Source of the DNA: JARRLC01 sp050290865
Lineage (GTDB): Bacteria; Pseudomonadota; Alphaproteobacteria; Rhizobiales; Rhodomicrobiaceae
Reading direction: 5' to 3'
Length of the DNA stretch: 64,000 nucleotides
NCBI GenBank assembly: GCA_050290865.1
Contig: JBNKIW010000007.1
Coordinates: 1 to 64,000 of the forward strand
The notes under the pieces were generated by a model that did not search any database, was not told the origin of the DNA, and saw only the letters and a program-made list of their open reading frames with translations. Both the position numbers and the translations under genes were made by a program. Positions 47,430 through 57,179 of the stretch are shown piece after piece (within the stretch, counting starts at the first letter, position 1; every line of letters begins with the position of its first letter).

Positions 47430-48263
47430 GTGATCGTCAATCTGCGCAGGGCCGGTGTTGCCGCCATTCTATTGCCGCTTTTTGTCCACGCCGCCCTGGC
47501 GGCGGAGAATGGCGAAGGGAAGCTCAAGTCGATCCCGCCGCAGGACAAGGGCAATCCGCTGCGGGAGCTGATTTCCGGCTATGAGTTCAACCCGCTCGAA
47601 TTGCGCTCGCTCCAGGATGACGATTTCGACAACCCCGCCTTCATGTGGACGGCGCAGGGCGAAAAGCTCTGGAGCCGCGCCGAGGGGGCAGCCGGCAAAT
47701 CCTGCGCTTCGTGCCACAACGCGGCAAGGCAATCCATGCGCGGCATCGCGGCCGGCTATCCGCAATATTACGCGCCCGCCAAAAGGGTCATCAGTCTGGA
47801 GCAGCGGATCAATATCTGCCGCCGGGAGCAGATGAAGGCGGAGCCCTGGGCCTATGAGTCCAGCCCGCTCCTGGCGATGAGCGCGTTCTTGCACCTGCAG
47901 GCGCGGCGCAGCCCCACGAGGGTCAGCATCGGCGGGCCTGCGGCGCCAACCTTCGCTTTGGGTAAGAAATTGTATACAACGCGGAGCGGACAATATGGCA
48001 TGTCCTGTGCGCTCTGCCATGATGACCGCTATGGGGCCAGCCTCGGTGGCGAGACCATCAGCCAGGGCCATCCGAACGGATCGCCCGCCTGGCAGATGTC
48101 GTCGAAGAAGCTCGTCTCGCTGCATGAGCGTTTCAAAAGCTGCTACCGGCGGATGCGCGCCGAGCCGTTCGCCAGCGGGTCGCCGGAATTCGTGGCGCTC
48201 GAACTCTACGTGAACTGGCGCGCCAACGGCCTGCCGCTGGAAGCGCCCGCCGTGCGTCGCTGA
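47430..48263 (+). CDS. soxA: Sulfur-oxidation diheme cytochrome SoxA
   Basis: SoxA with SoxX forms the L-cysteine S-thiosulfotransferase. The 277-residue protein has a signal peptide (VAAILLPLFVHAALAAE), two heme motifs C92-A-S-C95-H96 and C193-A-L-C196-H197, an internal C130 (NICRREQMKAEPW) and C238 in LHERFKSCYRRMRAEPF, the position of the persulfide heme-ligand cysteine. It is the diheme type. GTG 47430 is the start, with GAGG upstream. soxYZ would be expected between soxX and soxA in canonical clusters and are absent. Confidence 0.9.
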   Translation: MIVNLRRAGVAAILLPLFVHAALAAENGEGKLKSIPPQDKGNPLRELISGYEFNPLELRSLQDDDFDNPAFMWTAQGEKLWSRAEGAAGKSCASCHNAARQSMRGIAAGYPQYYAPAKRVISLEQRINICRREQMKAEPWAYESSPLLAMSAFLHLQARRSPTRVSIGGPAAPTFALGKKLYTTRSGQYGMSCALCHDDRYGASLGGETISQGHPNGSPAWQMSSKKLVSLHERFKSCYRRMRAEPFASGSPEFVALELYVNWRANGLPLEAPAVRR

Positions 48264-48302
48264 TGGCGATGTCGTGTCCCCTGAGAAGGCCATGAGGAGA
48301 GA

Positions 48303-48890
48303 ATGATGCTGCGCGTCGAGCCCCACAGCGGCGCATTCCTGCGTCCCCTCTTGCCGCAGCTCGCGCGGCTGCGCATCGAGGTCTTCCGCGACTGGCCCTA
48401 CCTCTATGACGGGACGCTGGAGTATGAGGAGCGCTATCTCGGCAAGTTCGTCGATATGCCGGACCATGTCGCCATCTGCGCCTTCGACGGCGAGACGCTG
48501 GTCGGCGCGTCCACCGCTGCGCCGCTCCGGCATGAGCACGACGAGTTCACCGCGCCGTTCGCCGCGGCCGGGCAGGCCGTGGAGGACATCTTCTATTTCA
48601 GCGAGTCGGTGCTGTTGAGCGCCTATCGCGGCCAGGGCCTCGGCCATGCCTTTTTCGACGGGCGCGAGCGTCACGCCCATGCGCTCGGCTATGCCCGGAC
48701 GGCGTTCTGCGGTGTCATCCGGCCCGAGGATCACCCCGCGCGCCCCGCCGGCTACCGCCCGCTCGACGCCTTCTGGCGCAAGCGCGGCTACCGCCCGCTC
48801 GAAGGCATCATCGCGCGTTTTTCATGGCTGGACGTCGGCGAGCGCGAAGAAACGGAGAAGCCGATGCAGTTCTGGGGCAAGGGATTCTGA
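48303..48890 (+). CDS. GNAT-family acetyltransferase
   Basis: The 195-residue protein has the GNAT core: FYFSESVLLSAYRGQGLGHAFF, in which YRGQGLG is the acetyl-CoA loop, followed by ERHAHALGYARTAFCGV. The N-terminal LRIEVFRDWPYLYDGTLEYEERYL is typical of uncharacterised alphaproteobacterial members. ATG 48303 has GGAGAG upstream. It lies 39 bases after soxA, maybe in the same transcript, but no functional link is apparent. Confidence 0.82.
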   Translation: MMLRVEPHSGAFLRPLLPQLARLRIEVFRDWPYLYDGTLEYEERYLGKFVDMPDHVAICAFDGETLVGASTAAPLRHEHDEFTAPFAAAGQAVEDIFYFSESVLLSAYRGQGLGHAFFDGRERHAHALGYARTAFCGVIRPEDHPARPAGYRPLDAFWRKRGYRPLEGIIARFSWLDVGEREETEKPMQFWGKGF

Positions 48891-48936
48891 TATCCCCGCC
48901 CCCTGATTGCGTCCGCGGCGCCCGCTTCGGGCCCGG

Positions 48937-49914
48937 CTACGCCACCGGCACCAGCGCGTAGCCCTTGCCGTCCTTGGCGACAGTGCCCGCGCCCGGCATG
49001 CCCCAGTGATAGCCCGTGCAGATGGTCTTGTCCTCGACGGTCCGCTCGAAGGTCTCGCGCCGCGCCTTTTCGGCCATCGCGCCGTCATGGTCGAACATGA
49101 TGTGCCAGCCGGGATCGTGCATATTGTACGCGGGATAGTTGGTCACGTCGCCGAGCACCAGGAGCTGTTTGCCGCCCGAGGCCATCAGGTAGCTCGTATG
49201 TCCCGGCGTGTGCCCGTAGGTCGCCACGGAGTGGACGCCGGGCACCACCTCCTTGCCCGCGGCGGCCCGGCGGACATTTTTCCAGCTCGGCAGGGTCGCC
49301 TGGATGCGCTGGGCGAGGCCCCGGCGGCCTTCGGGCAGCTTCTCGATCAGCGCGGGATCGGTCCAGAATTTGTACTCCGTTTCCGGAACGACGATTTCCG
49401 TCTCGCCGTACACTTGGCCGTTTTCCTTGGTCATCAGCCCGAAGATGTGGTCGGGGTGGAAATGGGTGATGACGATGGTGGACAGGTTCGCCGGGTCGAT
49501 CCCTGCTTCCTTCATGTTGGCGGCGAGCTGGCCGGTGCCGGGCGCGCCGCTGCTGCCGTTGCCCGAGTCGAACATGATGGTGCGATCGCCAATCTTCACG
49601 ACGGTGATCGTGAAGGGGATGAGCAGCTTGTCGTTGGGCAGCCCGGCCGCTTTCATCGATGCCTTGAGTTCGTCGAGCGAGGCGTTTTTGACGAAGCCGG
49701 GGTTGTGATCGCGCGCCACCAGCCCGTCGAATATCTGCGTCACCTCGATGTCGCCGACCTCGAACTTGAAGAACTTATGCCCCTTCGGGTTGAGGGCGGA
49801 AGCGTGATCCTGAGCGAACACGGACGGGATGATCTCCACATATCTGTTGAGGCCGAAGGCAAGGCCGGCGGCTGCGGCGGACAGGATGGCACCACGGCGG
49901 GTCATTTCAGGCAT
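48937..49914 (-). CDS. Metallo-beta-lactamase-fold hydrolase, exported
   Basis: The 325-residue protein carries the metal motif HFHPDH (H151, H153, D155, H156) and GHTPGHTSYL, typical of MBL-fold hydrolases such as quorum-quenching lactonases. The N-terminus (TRRGAILSAAAAGLAFG) is Tat-like with a twin-arginine, suggesting export, and is followed by SVFAQDH. Start ATG 49914 has GGAGG seven bases upstream. Substrate unknown. It lies downstream of opgH on the same strand. Confidence 0.85.
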   Translation of the reverse strand: MPEMTRRGAILSAAAAGLAFGLNRYVEIIPSVFAQDHASALNPKGHKFFKFEVGDIEVTQIFDGLVARDHNPGFVKNASLDELKASMKAAGLPNDKLLIPFTITVVKIGDRTIMFDSGNGSSGAPGTGQLAANMKEAGIDPANLSTIVITHFHPDHIFGLMTKENGQVYGETEIVVPETEYKFWTDPALIEKLPEGRRGLAQRIQATLPSWKNVRRAAAGKEVVPGVHSVATYGHTPGHTSYLMASGGKQLLVLGDVTNYPAYNMHDPGWHIMFDHDGAMAEKARRETFERTVEDKTICTGYHWGMPGAGTVAKDGKGYALVPVA

Positions 49915-50017
49915 GATTTTCCTCCCCGGAAAGAACCTGATGTGCCGCACGCGATGGACCACCGCTGCGGCGATGCCAGTGAGAATAGCTCGCAAGAATG
50001 CGGCGGCGATACCGGGG

Positions 50018-51886
50018 CTATGCGATGTCACGGCAAGTTGAAGGCCCGCGAGCAGGCCGTCGGCGGGCTGGTGCTGGCTCGCCGGTGGGAGCGCCGTGCG
50101 GCTCGGAGGCCGAAAGCGCGGCCAGTTCCGGCGGCATGTCCACTTCTTCTGGGATCGCGCAGAGACCGAGCCGGGCCGCGATGCGCCCCGCTGCCGGGGA
50201 TGCCGTCAGCACGGCGAACGGCACCGACAGCACGAGCCCGGTGAGCAGGGGCGACGCCCAGGCGAGCGCGTCAGGCGCCTTCCAGGCCAGCAACCCCGTC
50301 AGCGCCAGCCCGAACAAAGTCTGCGGCCATAGTCCTCGCACCGCTGTCGTCCAGCTGAGGCGCCGGGCATCGCGCTCCTGCCCGCTCCAGACCACGCTGC
50401 GGCCGAGGGCGAGACTGACCATGAAGATCGTGATACGGACGGCGGCGACCGGCGCGAGCAGCATGGAAAAGCCGATCTCGGTGAGGGCGCCAGCCGCGAA
50501 GCGCACCCCGCCGCCATAGCGGCGCAGCCCGCCGGGCGTGAGGGCCACGTCCAGCATTCCCGCCAGCTTCGGCGCGATACTCATGAAGAACGAGAAAGCG
50601 ATGATCGCCATGCCCGCGCTGATCTGCGCCGCACTCATTGGCGCGTCGAACACCTTGAGCGCGGAAAGAGCGATCATCAGCGTCCACGAGAACGCGCCCA
50701 GATACATGAGAATGGCGGTTGCGATATGAAAACGGCTGAGGGGCAAGATCCCCGGCAGTCCGAGGAGCCGCCAATATTGCATATTGCCCTGGCACCAGCG
50801 CAGATCGCGCTGCGTGAAATCGAGGAGCGTCGGCGGGTTGTCTTCCCAGCTTTCGCCCTCGACCGGCACGACGCGCACTTCGTATCCCGCGCCGCGCATG
50901 AGCGTGGCCTCGATGAGGTCGTGACTGAGCACCGATCCGCCGAGCGGAGGTTTGCCCGGCAGTTCCGGCAGTTTGCAGCAAGTCTTGAACGGGGCCACGC
51001 GAACCACGGCGTTATGCCCCCAATACGGACCGCAATCACCGTTCCACCACGCATGGCCGATGGTGTAGGAGCGCATGGCGTGGCGCATGCCGAACTGGAA
51101 GATGCGCGCAAACGCCGAGGCCGACGGCGTGCCCGTGACGAGGCTCTGCAGGATGCCGATGCGCGGATGCGCCTGCATGATGGCCACGAGCTTCACGATT
51201 TCCCGCCCCGGCATCAGGCTGTCGGCGTCGAGCGGCAGGAACAGGTCGTAGCCATCACCCTGTTCTTCGAGGAAATCGCGGATATTTCCAGCCTTGAAGC
51301 CGGTATTCCTGACGCGGCGGCGGTAGGCCGTGCGGGGCGCATCGGAGAAACCGGACTGCCACGCGGCGAACAGCGCCTCTTCCCGCGCGGCGATGCCGGG
51401 GTCGGAGGTATCGCTGAGGACGAAATAGTCGAAGCGCCCGCCCTCGCCGGTCGCCTCCAGGCTGGCGCGGACAATGTCGAGGCGATGGAATGCGCGTGCC
51501 GGGTCTTCGTTGCGCAGCGTCATAAGGATGGCGGTACGAAGCGCGAGCGGGCCGGAAGGCGGCGGCGTCATGAAAGGAGCGACGCGGGCGAGAGGCGCGC
51601 GGACCCCGTGTAGCAGAAGAAGGCCGATCGCGGCGTTCCAGAACCCGATCACCGTCCACGGTGCGGCGAAGAGAAACGTGATGGCGATGCCGATGTCCAG
51701 CCAGCTCCAGCCGTCGCTGCCGAGAACGAAGGCGACACCCGCTGCGAGCCCCGCGATGGTGCCCAGGACGAGCGCGGCCATGATCCGGCGGCGCCGGGCC
51801 AGCATTGCTGTGTCCTGAAGCCCGGCGGGGGTGAGCGGCGCCGTGTCCGCCACGAGGTTTGGTCGCAATGGCGTGGCATCGTTCAT
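50018..51886 (-). CDS. opgH: Periplasmic glucan biosynthesis glucosyltransferase
   Basis: OpgH (MdoH) polymerises UDP-glucose into osmoregulated periplasmic glucans. The 622-residue protein has membrane segments near 35-110, a GT2 catalytic core with RTAILMTLRNEDPARAF, FDYFVLSDTSD, DLFLPLDADSLMPG (DxD), GHNAVVRVAPF and the DLRWCQGNMQY (QxxRW-like) motif, then a C-terminal membrane bundle. ATG 51886 is chosen over the longer frame. No opgG lies beside it, unlike the enterobacterial opgGH pair. Confidence 0.92.
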   Translation of the reverse strand: MNDATPLRPNLVADTAPLTPAGLQDTAMLARRRRIMAALVLGTIAGLAAGVAFVLGSDGWSWLDIGIAITFLFAAPWTVIGFWNAAIGLLLLHGVRAPLARVAPFMTPPPSGPLALRTAILMTLRNEDPARAFHRLDIVRASLEATGEGGRFDYFVLSDTSDPGIAAREEALFAAWQSGFSDAPRTAYRRRVRNTGFKAGNIRDFLEEQGDGYDLFLPLDADSLMPGREIVKLVAIMQAHPRIGILQSLVTGTPSASAFARIFQFGMRHAMRSYTIGHAWWNGDCGPYWGHNAVVRVAPFKTCCKLPELPGKPPLGGSVLSHDLIEATLMRGAGYEVRVVPVEGESWEDNPPTLLDFTQRDLRWCQGNMQYWRLLGLPGILPLSRFHIATAILMYLGAFSWTLMIALSALKVFDAPMSAAQISAGMAIIAFSFFMSIAPKLAGMLDVALTPGGLRRYGGGVRFAAGALTEIGFSMLLAPVAAVRITIFMVSLALGRSVVWSGQERDARRLSWTTAVRGLWPQTLFGLALTGLLAWKAPDALAWASPLLTGLVLSVPFAVLTASPAAGRIAARLGLCAIPEEVDMPPELAALSASEPHGAPTGEPAPARRRPARGPSTCRDIA

Positions 51887-51978
51887 CGATCTGCGTTCCC
51901 TGTCAAAAGCCGGCAGACACCTATAGCAGCAGCCGCGCATTTGGGAGATAGTCGTCATTCACGTTTTGGCGAGGGAGT

Positions 51979-53007
51979 ATGGAGCCAGAAGCATTGTTCC
52001 CGTATGACACGGCCGCGACCCCGCGATCCGCCCGCGCCCTCTACTACACGGGCCTGCGCGCGGTGGCGATACGGAGAGTGGAAATTCCGCCCTTGACGGA
52101 GGAAGCCGGGCGCGAGGGCGGCCTTGCCGTCATCCACAGCCATTATTCGGGCCTGAGCCGCGGCACCGAGCGGCTCGTCTATGAAGGGCGGCTGCCCGCG
52201 AGCGAGTGGCAGCGGATGCGCGCGCCGTTCCAGGAGGGCGACTTCCCGTTCCCTGTCAAATATGGCTATGCCGCGGTGGGCGAAGTGGCGGACGGACCGG
52301 AGCCGCTCAAAGGGCGGATGGCTTTTGCGCTCCATCCTCATCAGGACCGCTTTGCTCTGCCCGCCGAAGCCGCGGTGCCGCTGCCCGATGGTGTGCCCCC
52401 GCGGCGGGCGATCCTGGCTGCGAACATGGAGACGGCGCTCAATGCACTCTGGGACAGTGGCGCCGGGGCGGGTGACGAGATCGCCGTCATCGGCGCAGGG
52501 GCGGTCGGCTGTCTGGTGGCCGCTCTCGCGGCGCGTCTGCCGGGGGGGCGCGTGACGCTCATCGACACTCGGCGCGAGCGGGCGGACATCGCGTCCCGTC
52601 TCGGCGTGTCGTTCGCTCACGCCAATGACGCTCCCAGCGGCGCGCGCATTGTGTTTCACACGAGCGCCACGGAGACGGGCTTGCGCCTCGCGCTCGCGAT
52701 CGCCGGATTTGAGGGGCGGATTATCGAGTTGAGCTGGTTCGGCGACGCCGAGATCAGCTTGCCGCTCGGCACAGCGTTTCACAGCCGGCGCCTGCAGATC
52801 ATTTCCTCGCAGGTCGGGAGTGTGGCGCCGGGCCAGCGCACGCGCTACACGCGCCGCCAGCGGCTCAAGGCAGCGCTCGCCTTGCTGAGGGATGAACGTT
52901 TCGACGCGCTGGTGACAGAGGAAATCGCATTCGACGAGATGCCCGCTGCGATGCCGCGCCTGCTCGGCGCCGACGCGCCCGGGCTGGCAACGGCGATCCG
53001 CTATTGA
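51979..53007 (+). CDS. Medium-chain (zinc-type) dehydrogenase/reductase
   Basis: The 342-residue protein has the MDR fold: SHYSGLSRGTERLVYEGRLP, VKYGYAAVGEVADGP, and coenzyme-binding DEIAVIGAGAVGCLVAALAARL. The catalytic zinc cysteine of alcohol dehydrogenases is Ser (HYSGLSRGTE), and no structural-zinc cysteine cluster is visible, so zinc binding is doubtful. This fits a subgroup of alphaproteobacterial proteins annotated as dehydrogenases. ATG 51979 has GGGAG upstream. It is divergent from opgH. Confidence 0.82.
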   Translation: MEPEALFPYDTAATPRSARALYYTGLRAVAIRRVEIPPLTEEAGREGGLAVIHSHYSGLSRGTERLVYEGRLPASEWQRMRAPFQEGDFPFPVKYGYAAVGEVADGPEPLKGRMAFALHPHQDRFALPAEAAVPLPDGVPPRRAILAANMETALNALWDSGAGAGDEIAVIGAGAVGCLVAALAARLPGGRVTLIDTRRERADIASRLGVSFAHANDAPSGARIVFHTSATETGLRLALAIAGFEGRIIELSWFGDAEISLPLGTAFHSRRLQIISSQVGSVAPGQRTRYTRRQRLKAALALLRDERFDALVTEEIAFDEMPAAMPRLLGADAPGLATAIRY

Positions 53008-53127
53008 GCGGCCCGCGCGTGTCGGAACAGTGTTTCAGCCCGGTTTACCCTCCTCCAGCCACGAAAATGACGCGCCCCGGAAAGAGCGCGCCGATCATTC
53101 TGCTTTGCGTCCCGCCACCGCCGGTGG

Positions 53128-53526
53128 TCATAGGCCCGGCATCGTCGATGTCGCACTCTGGGCCGTCTCCTTGACGATGCGCGTCGTCAGTTCACGAAGT
53201 TCCTCGAGTTGCTTGGTATAGGTGTCCATCAAATCCCGCGCGTGCTGATTCTGGATCTCGATGACATCGCTGATCTGCTTGGCGTCCGCCAGCTTCATCG
53301 CCAGTTGGAAATTGGCGGCGGCGTTCATCTTGGTGAATTCGGCGATCTTGTCGTTGAGCTGCTTCATGGCGTCGCCCGCACCGCTGTGCGAGCCGTCGAA
53401 ACCCGCCATCGCCTTCTGGCCGGCGCCGATGAAGCTGTCGAATGCCTGGCGCGCCTGCTCGATGCTCGCCTTCATGATGTTGCGCACCGAGTCGGGCATT
53501 TCCCCGAATTGAGACATGTCCTGCAT
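53128..53526 (-). CDS. Phasin family protein
   Basis: Phasins coat polyhydroxyalkanoate granules. The 132-residue protein has the phasin pattern of amphipathic helices: NIMKASIEQARQAFDSFIGAGQKAM, then AEFTKMNAAANFQLAMKLADAK, and a C-terminal DTYTKQLEELRELTTRIVKE. GGAGG lies eight bases before ATG 53526. No PHA synthase is in the window, so storage is inferred from this gene alone. Confidence 0.88.
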   Translation of the reverse strand: MQDMSQFGEMPDSVRNIMKASIEQARQAFDSFIGAGQKAMAGFDGSHSGAGDAMKQLNDKIAEFTKMNAAANFQLAMKLADAKQISDVIEIQNQHARDLMDTYTKQLEELRELTTRIVKETAQSATSTMPGL

Positions 53527-53810
53527 AAAGTGACCTCCATGATTGCTTGAACGGGCTCGCCTTGGGAAAGGGCGGTCCTTGACCGGGATTACGGGCTAGA
53601 AAGCGGCGCCTCCGCCTGGAACTCGCTTTGCACCGTCAACCATCCACGCGGTGCCGCTGCGAGTCAACTCCGGCATCACATCACATCTGCGTCACGGCAA
53701 GACTTTTGCAGGTCTTTCTCGAATCCTCCGCGCGGCGCCGGATCCACCGCGCGGGCAAAGGAGCGGCTGGGACGAGACAGGCGACTCCGAGGGGCTTCGG
53801 GCGGTTCGCC

Positions 53811-55322
53811 TCAGCGCCTGCTGACATTCAGCGTCCGCACCTTGGTCACTGCGGGCGGCGTCCATGAGCCGTCGAGGATAGGTTTCTTGCCCCAGTAGGC
53901 GCGGATGTAGAGAGAGAACGGGCCGTCCGGCGCCGGAAGCCAGTTCGTCTCCCAATTGCCGCCCGGCGATCTGGCGCCCGCAAAGAGCGTGAGCGAGCCG
54001 TCGGCGTTGAACTTCAGGCTCTCCTCCCTGGCGCCGAGCGCGTGGCGGTGCAGCCGGTTCGGATGAAAGAAATGCTCCTCGTCATAAAGGCTGAGCGACC
54101 AGAAGCCGTTCACGGGCGGCAGCGCCCCTGCGGCGAACGTGATTTCGTAGGTGTTCGCGCCGTGGAGCCGTTCGCCCTTGGAGTCGTTATCGGTATAGAA
54201 ATACTGGGTCTCCTCCGCCGCACTGTCGAACATGTTCGATTTCGCGGTGCCCGTGCGGTTGAAGTAGTCGGTACCGAAATGGGCGTTGTTCGTCGAGCGG
54301 TTCCAGCCATTGCCGGCGGGGCGGCCATTGTATTTCCACCGGACGAAAGGCGCGATCACCTGCCGCTCGGATTCGGTGGCCGCTGCCAGGAGCGCGCGCT
54401 TGACCTGTGGGTCCTGCTCCGCCGCGTCCAGCAGTACGCGAAACTGATCGTAGAGCGCTTCCTCGCCGGGCAGCGGAGGCACGGTCCGCAGCACCTTGCC
54501 GAGTTGGTCGAAATATTTCGCCGGTACGACCCAGCGCACCTCGCCCAGCGGACCATGCGGCGGTTTCGGGCCGGGCGCGGACGGTAGCGCGCTCCAGTCC
54601 ATGGTCTTCATCCGGCCGTCATATTCGGACAATGGATAGAAAACGATCTGGCTGATCAGGGGCTGGAGCGCCGCCTGGTCCTCGGCCGTGTTGTCCATGA
54701 ACACGCGAGGCATGGCGCTGGCGAGCGCGGTGGACGAACGGATCACCCCGGCGATACCCTTGGGCGTCTTGCCCTTCCAGCCCGGTCCGGCGATCAGATA
54801 GAACCCCGGCTTGGTGCCATGCTGCCTGCCGAGTTTGCCGAACTGATCGGTCCGCGCATCGAAGAGCGCATAAGTCCAGAAGCGGTCGCCGAAATCGGGA
54901 ACCTGGGCGACGACCGGCTCCTTGTCGAGCGAGAAAAAGCCGAGGCCATAGACGAGATCAGGATTGGGGCAGGCGATCATCTTCTGGCGCGGGTCCATAT
55001 AGCTTGTCAGCATGGCGACGCGCCCCATCGGTGCGACCGGCAGCACACCGTTCAGAAGGCACGGCTGCTCCACATGCGTGAGACCCGTGCTGCGGTTCAT
55101 CATGTTGACCATCGGCCAGCCCCAGATATACGCCTTGCGGGCGATCGCCATGGCGTATCCCGGATGCATGACGGTTCCCATCACCGGGGCGGGCACCTGG
55201 GCGGCGCGCGATGGCTTTGGCGTTGCGGGCGGCTGCGCGTTGGGCGTTTCGGCGGCGAGGGGGCAGAAACCGCCCGCCACCGCGAGCAGGCCGAGGGACG
55301 CAAGGCTGCATTTCACTGTCAT
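53811..55322 (-). CDS. DUF1254/DUF1214 secreted protein
   Basis: The 503-residue protein has an N-terminal signal (SLASLGLLAVAGGFCPLAAE), followed by a DUF1254 part (KAYIWGWPMVNMMNRS, NPDLVYGLGFFSLDKEPVV) and a DUF1214 part (NGFWSLSLYDEEHFFHPN, RSPGGNWETNWLPAPDG), the normal two-domain order. Function is unknown in this family. GGGAGAT precedes ATG 55322. It is transcribed away from the aldehyde dehydrogenase gene. Confidence 0.88.
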   Translation of the reverse strand: MTVKCSLASLGLLAVAGGFCPLAAETPNAQPPATPKPSRAAQVPAPVMGTVMHPGYAMAIARKAYIWGWPMVNMMNRSTGLTHVEQPCLLNGVLPVAPMGRVAMLTSYMDPRQKMIACPNPDLVYGLGFFSLDKEPVVAQVPDFGDRFWTYALFDARTDQFGKLGRQHGTKPGFYLIAGPGWKGKTPKGIAGVIRSSTALASAMPRVFMDNTAEDQAALQPLISQIVFYPLSEYDGRMKTMDWSALPSAPGPKPPHGPLGEVRWVVPAKYFDQLGKVLRTVPPLPGEEALYDQFRVLLDAAEQDPQVKRALLAAATESERQVIAPFVRWKYNGRPAGNGWNRSTNNAHFGTDYFNRTGTAKSNMFDSAAEETQYFYTDNDSKGERLHGANTYEITFAAGALPPVNGFWSLSLYDEEHFFHPNRLHRHALGAREESLKFNADGSLTLFAGARSPGGNWETNWLPAPDGPFSLYIRAYWGKKPILDGSWTPPAVTKVRTLNVSRR

Positions 55323-55712
55323 CGCTTTATCTCCCTTCGCCGCATGTGTCCGCCGCCGCCCCGCGATCAACGATACGCCGTCCCTCCAGTATTCGGGAGG
55401 AACCGCGCTGTTATTAAAAGTGTTCTTTCTTTTTTAGTTATGACAGCACAATTCGTCATTCTCAGCGGAGCGAATTATGCTTTGCAGAGACCAAGGAAAA
55501 TTTAATTCTGTCCGGATATATCGGTAACGGCGTACGAAAGACACTTCGCATCGCTTCCAGCCGAAGACTGGCCGTACGCAAAGCCGGCGAACCGCCGCGT
55601 GCGGCTGAACGCTTCCGGCATTGTGGATACGGTGCCCTGACGAATGCGCAGCAGGAGGTCGCCCGCGGTCCGTGCGGGGAGAGTGCAGCGCCCGAGCGAA
55701 CGCCCGCGCCTC
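55323..55712. other. 390-base intergenic region, AT-rich in part
   Basis: No frame looks coding. At 55410-55510 the DNA is markedly AT-rich (runs of T and A) and may contain the promoter of the DUF1254 gene. I cannot assign boxes reliably. The last 200 bases before 55713 hold only the region downstream of the aldehyde dehydrogenase. Confidence 0.4.
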
Positions 55713-57179
55713 CTACCCCAGTCCGCCGACACTCAGATATTTGACATTCAGGTAATCATCGAGGCCGTATTTCGATCCCTCGCGCCCGACGCCGCTTTCC
55801 TTCACGCCGCCGAACGGCGCCACCTCCGTGGTAATGATCCCGGAATTGATGCCGACCATGCCGTATTGCAGCGCGCCAGCGACGCGGAACGTCCGCGCGA
55901 GGTCACGCGTGTAGAAATAGGCGGCGAGGCCATATTCGGTGTCGTTGGCCATGCGCACCGCCTCATCCTCCGCGTCGAACGGAATCAGCAGCGACACCGG
56001 GCCGAAGGTCTCCTCATGCGCCACGGTCATGTCCTGCGTGCCGCCGGTGATCAGCGTCGGCTCGTAGAACGTGCCGCCGAGCGCGTGGCGCCGGCCGCCC
56101 GCCACCACCGTCCCGCCCTTGGCGGCCGCATCGGCAACGTGGCGCTCGACCTTGGACAGCGCCGCATCGTTGATCAGCGGTCCCTGCACGTTTGCCGGAT
56201 CGAAGCCGGGGCCGACGCCAAGCCCGTTGACCTTGGCGGCCATTCTCGCCGCGAAAGCGTCGTAGACGCCGCGCTGGACGTAGAAACGGTTCGTACACAC
56301 ACAGGTCTGGCCGGAGTTGCGGTATTTCGCGGCGACGGCACCTTCGACCGCTGCGTCGAGGTCCGCGTCATCGAACACGATGAACGGCGCGTTCCCGCCC
56401 AGTTCCATCGAGAAGCGTTTCATGCTCCGCGCGGCGGCCTCGGCCAGCAGCTTCCCGACGTGTGTCGAACCGGTGAAGGTGATCTTGCGCACGATCGGAT
56501 TGCCGGTCATCTCCACGCCGATGGCGGGCGCATCGCCTGTCACGAGGTTGAGCACGCCCGCCGGAAAGCCCGCACGCTCGGCCAGCACGCCCCAGGCCAA
56601 CCCGCAATAGGGCGTCAGCTCGGCCGGTTTGGCAACGACGGTGCAGCCCGCCGCGAGCGCCGCGCCCATCTTGCGGGCGAGCATCGCGAAAGGAAAATTC
56701 CACGGCGTGATCGCTGCGACGACGCCGACGGGCTCCCGCATGACGAGAATCCGCCGGTCCGCCCAGGGTGACGGAATGATGTCGCCATAGGCGCGACGCG
56801 CTTCCTCGGCGAACCATTGGATATAGGCCGCACCGATGGCGATCTCGCCTTTGGCCTCGGCGAGTGGCTTGCCCTGCTCCAGCGTCAGGAGTTCGGCGAG
56901 CGCTTCACCGTTTTCGCGGATGAGGACGGCCAACTGGTGCAAAAGCCCCGCGCGATCGGCTGCCGTGCGTGCCGCCCAGGCCGGGAACGCCGTGGCGGCC
57001 GCGTCGATCGCCCGCCGGGTTTCGCCTTCGCCGCACAGCGGGATGGTGCCGATGACCTCGCCCGTCGCCGGGTTGGTCACGTCCATCGTCGCACCGTTAT
57101 CGGCCCCCGCCCACTTCCCGCCAACGAGGTTCGCTTCGCGCCGGAACGCCAGCGCACGGCTCAAATCCTGCATGTCCAT
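55713..57179 (-). CDS. NAD(P)-dependent succinate-semialdehyde dehydrogenase-like protein
   Basis: The 488-residue protein is an ALDH-superfamily member of the GabD type: ITPWNFPFAMLARKMGAAL, FTGSTHVGKLL, catalytic Glu in SMELGGNAPFIVFD and nucleophile Cys in NSGQTCVCTNRFYVQ. VAHEETFGPV and FGGVKESGVGREGSKYGLDDY complete the fold. ATG 57179 is preferred to TTG 57191. It is 334 bases downstream of rocD on the same strand, so in the arginine/ornithine context it could oxidise a semialdehyde product; the true substrate is not decided. Confidence 0.9.
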   Translation of the reverse strand: MDMQDLSRALAFRREANLVGGKWAGADNGATMDVTNPATGEVIGTIPLCGEGETRRAIDAAATAFPAWAARTAADRAGLLHQLAVLIRENGEALAELLTLEQGKPLAEAKGEIAIGAAYIQWFAEEARRAYGDIIPSPWADRRILVMREPVGVVAAITPWNFPFAMLARKMGAALAAGCTVVAKPAELTPYCGLAWGVLAERAGFPAGVLNLVTGDAPAIGVEMTGNPIVRKITFTGSTHVGKLLAEAAARSMKRFSMELGGNAPFIVFDDADLDAAVEGAVAAKYRNSGQTCVCTNRFYVQRGVYDAFAARMAAKVNGLGVGPGFDPANVQGPLINDAALSKVERHVADAAAKGGTVVAGGRRHALGGTFYEPTLITGGTQDMTVAHEETFGPVSLLIPFDAEDEAVRMANDTEYGLAAYFYTRDLARTFRVAGALQYGMVGINSGIITTEVAPFGGVKESGVGREGSKYGLDDYLNVKYLSVGGLG

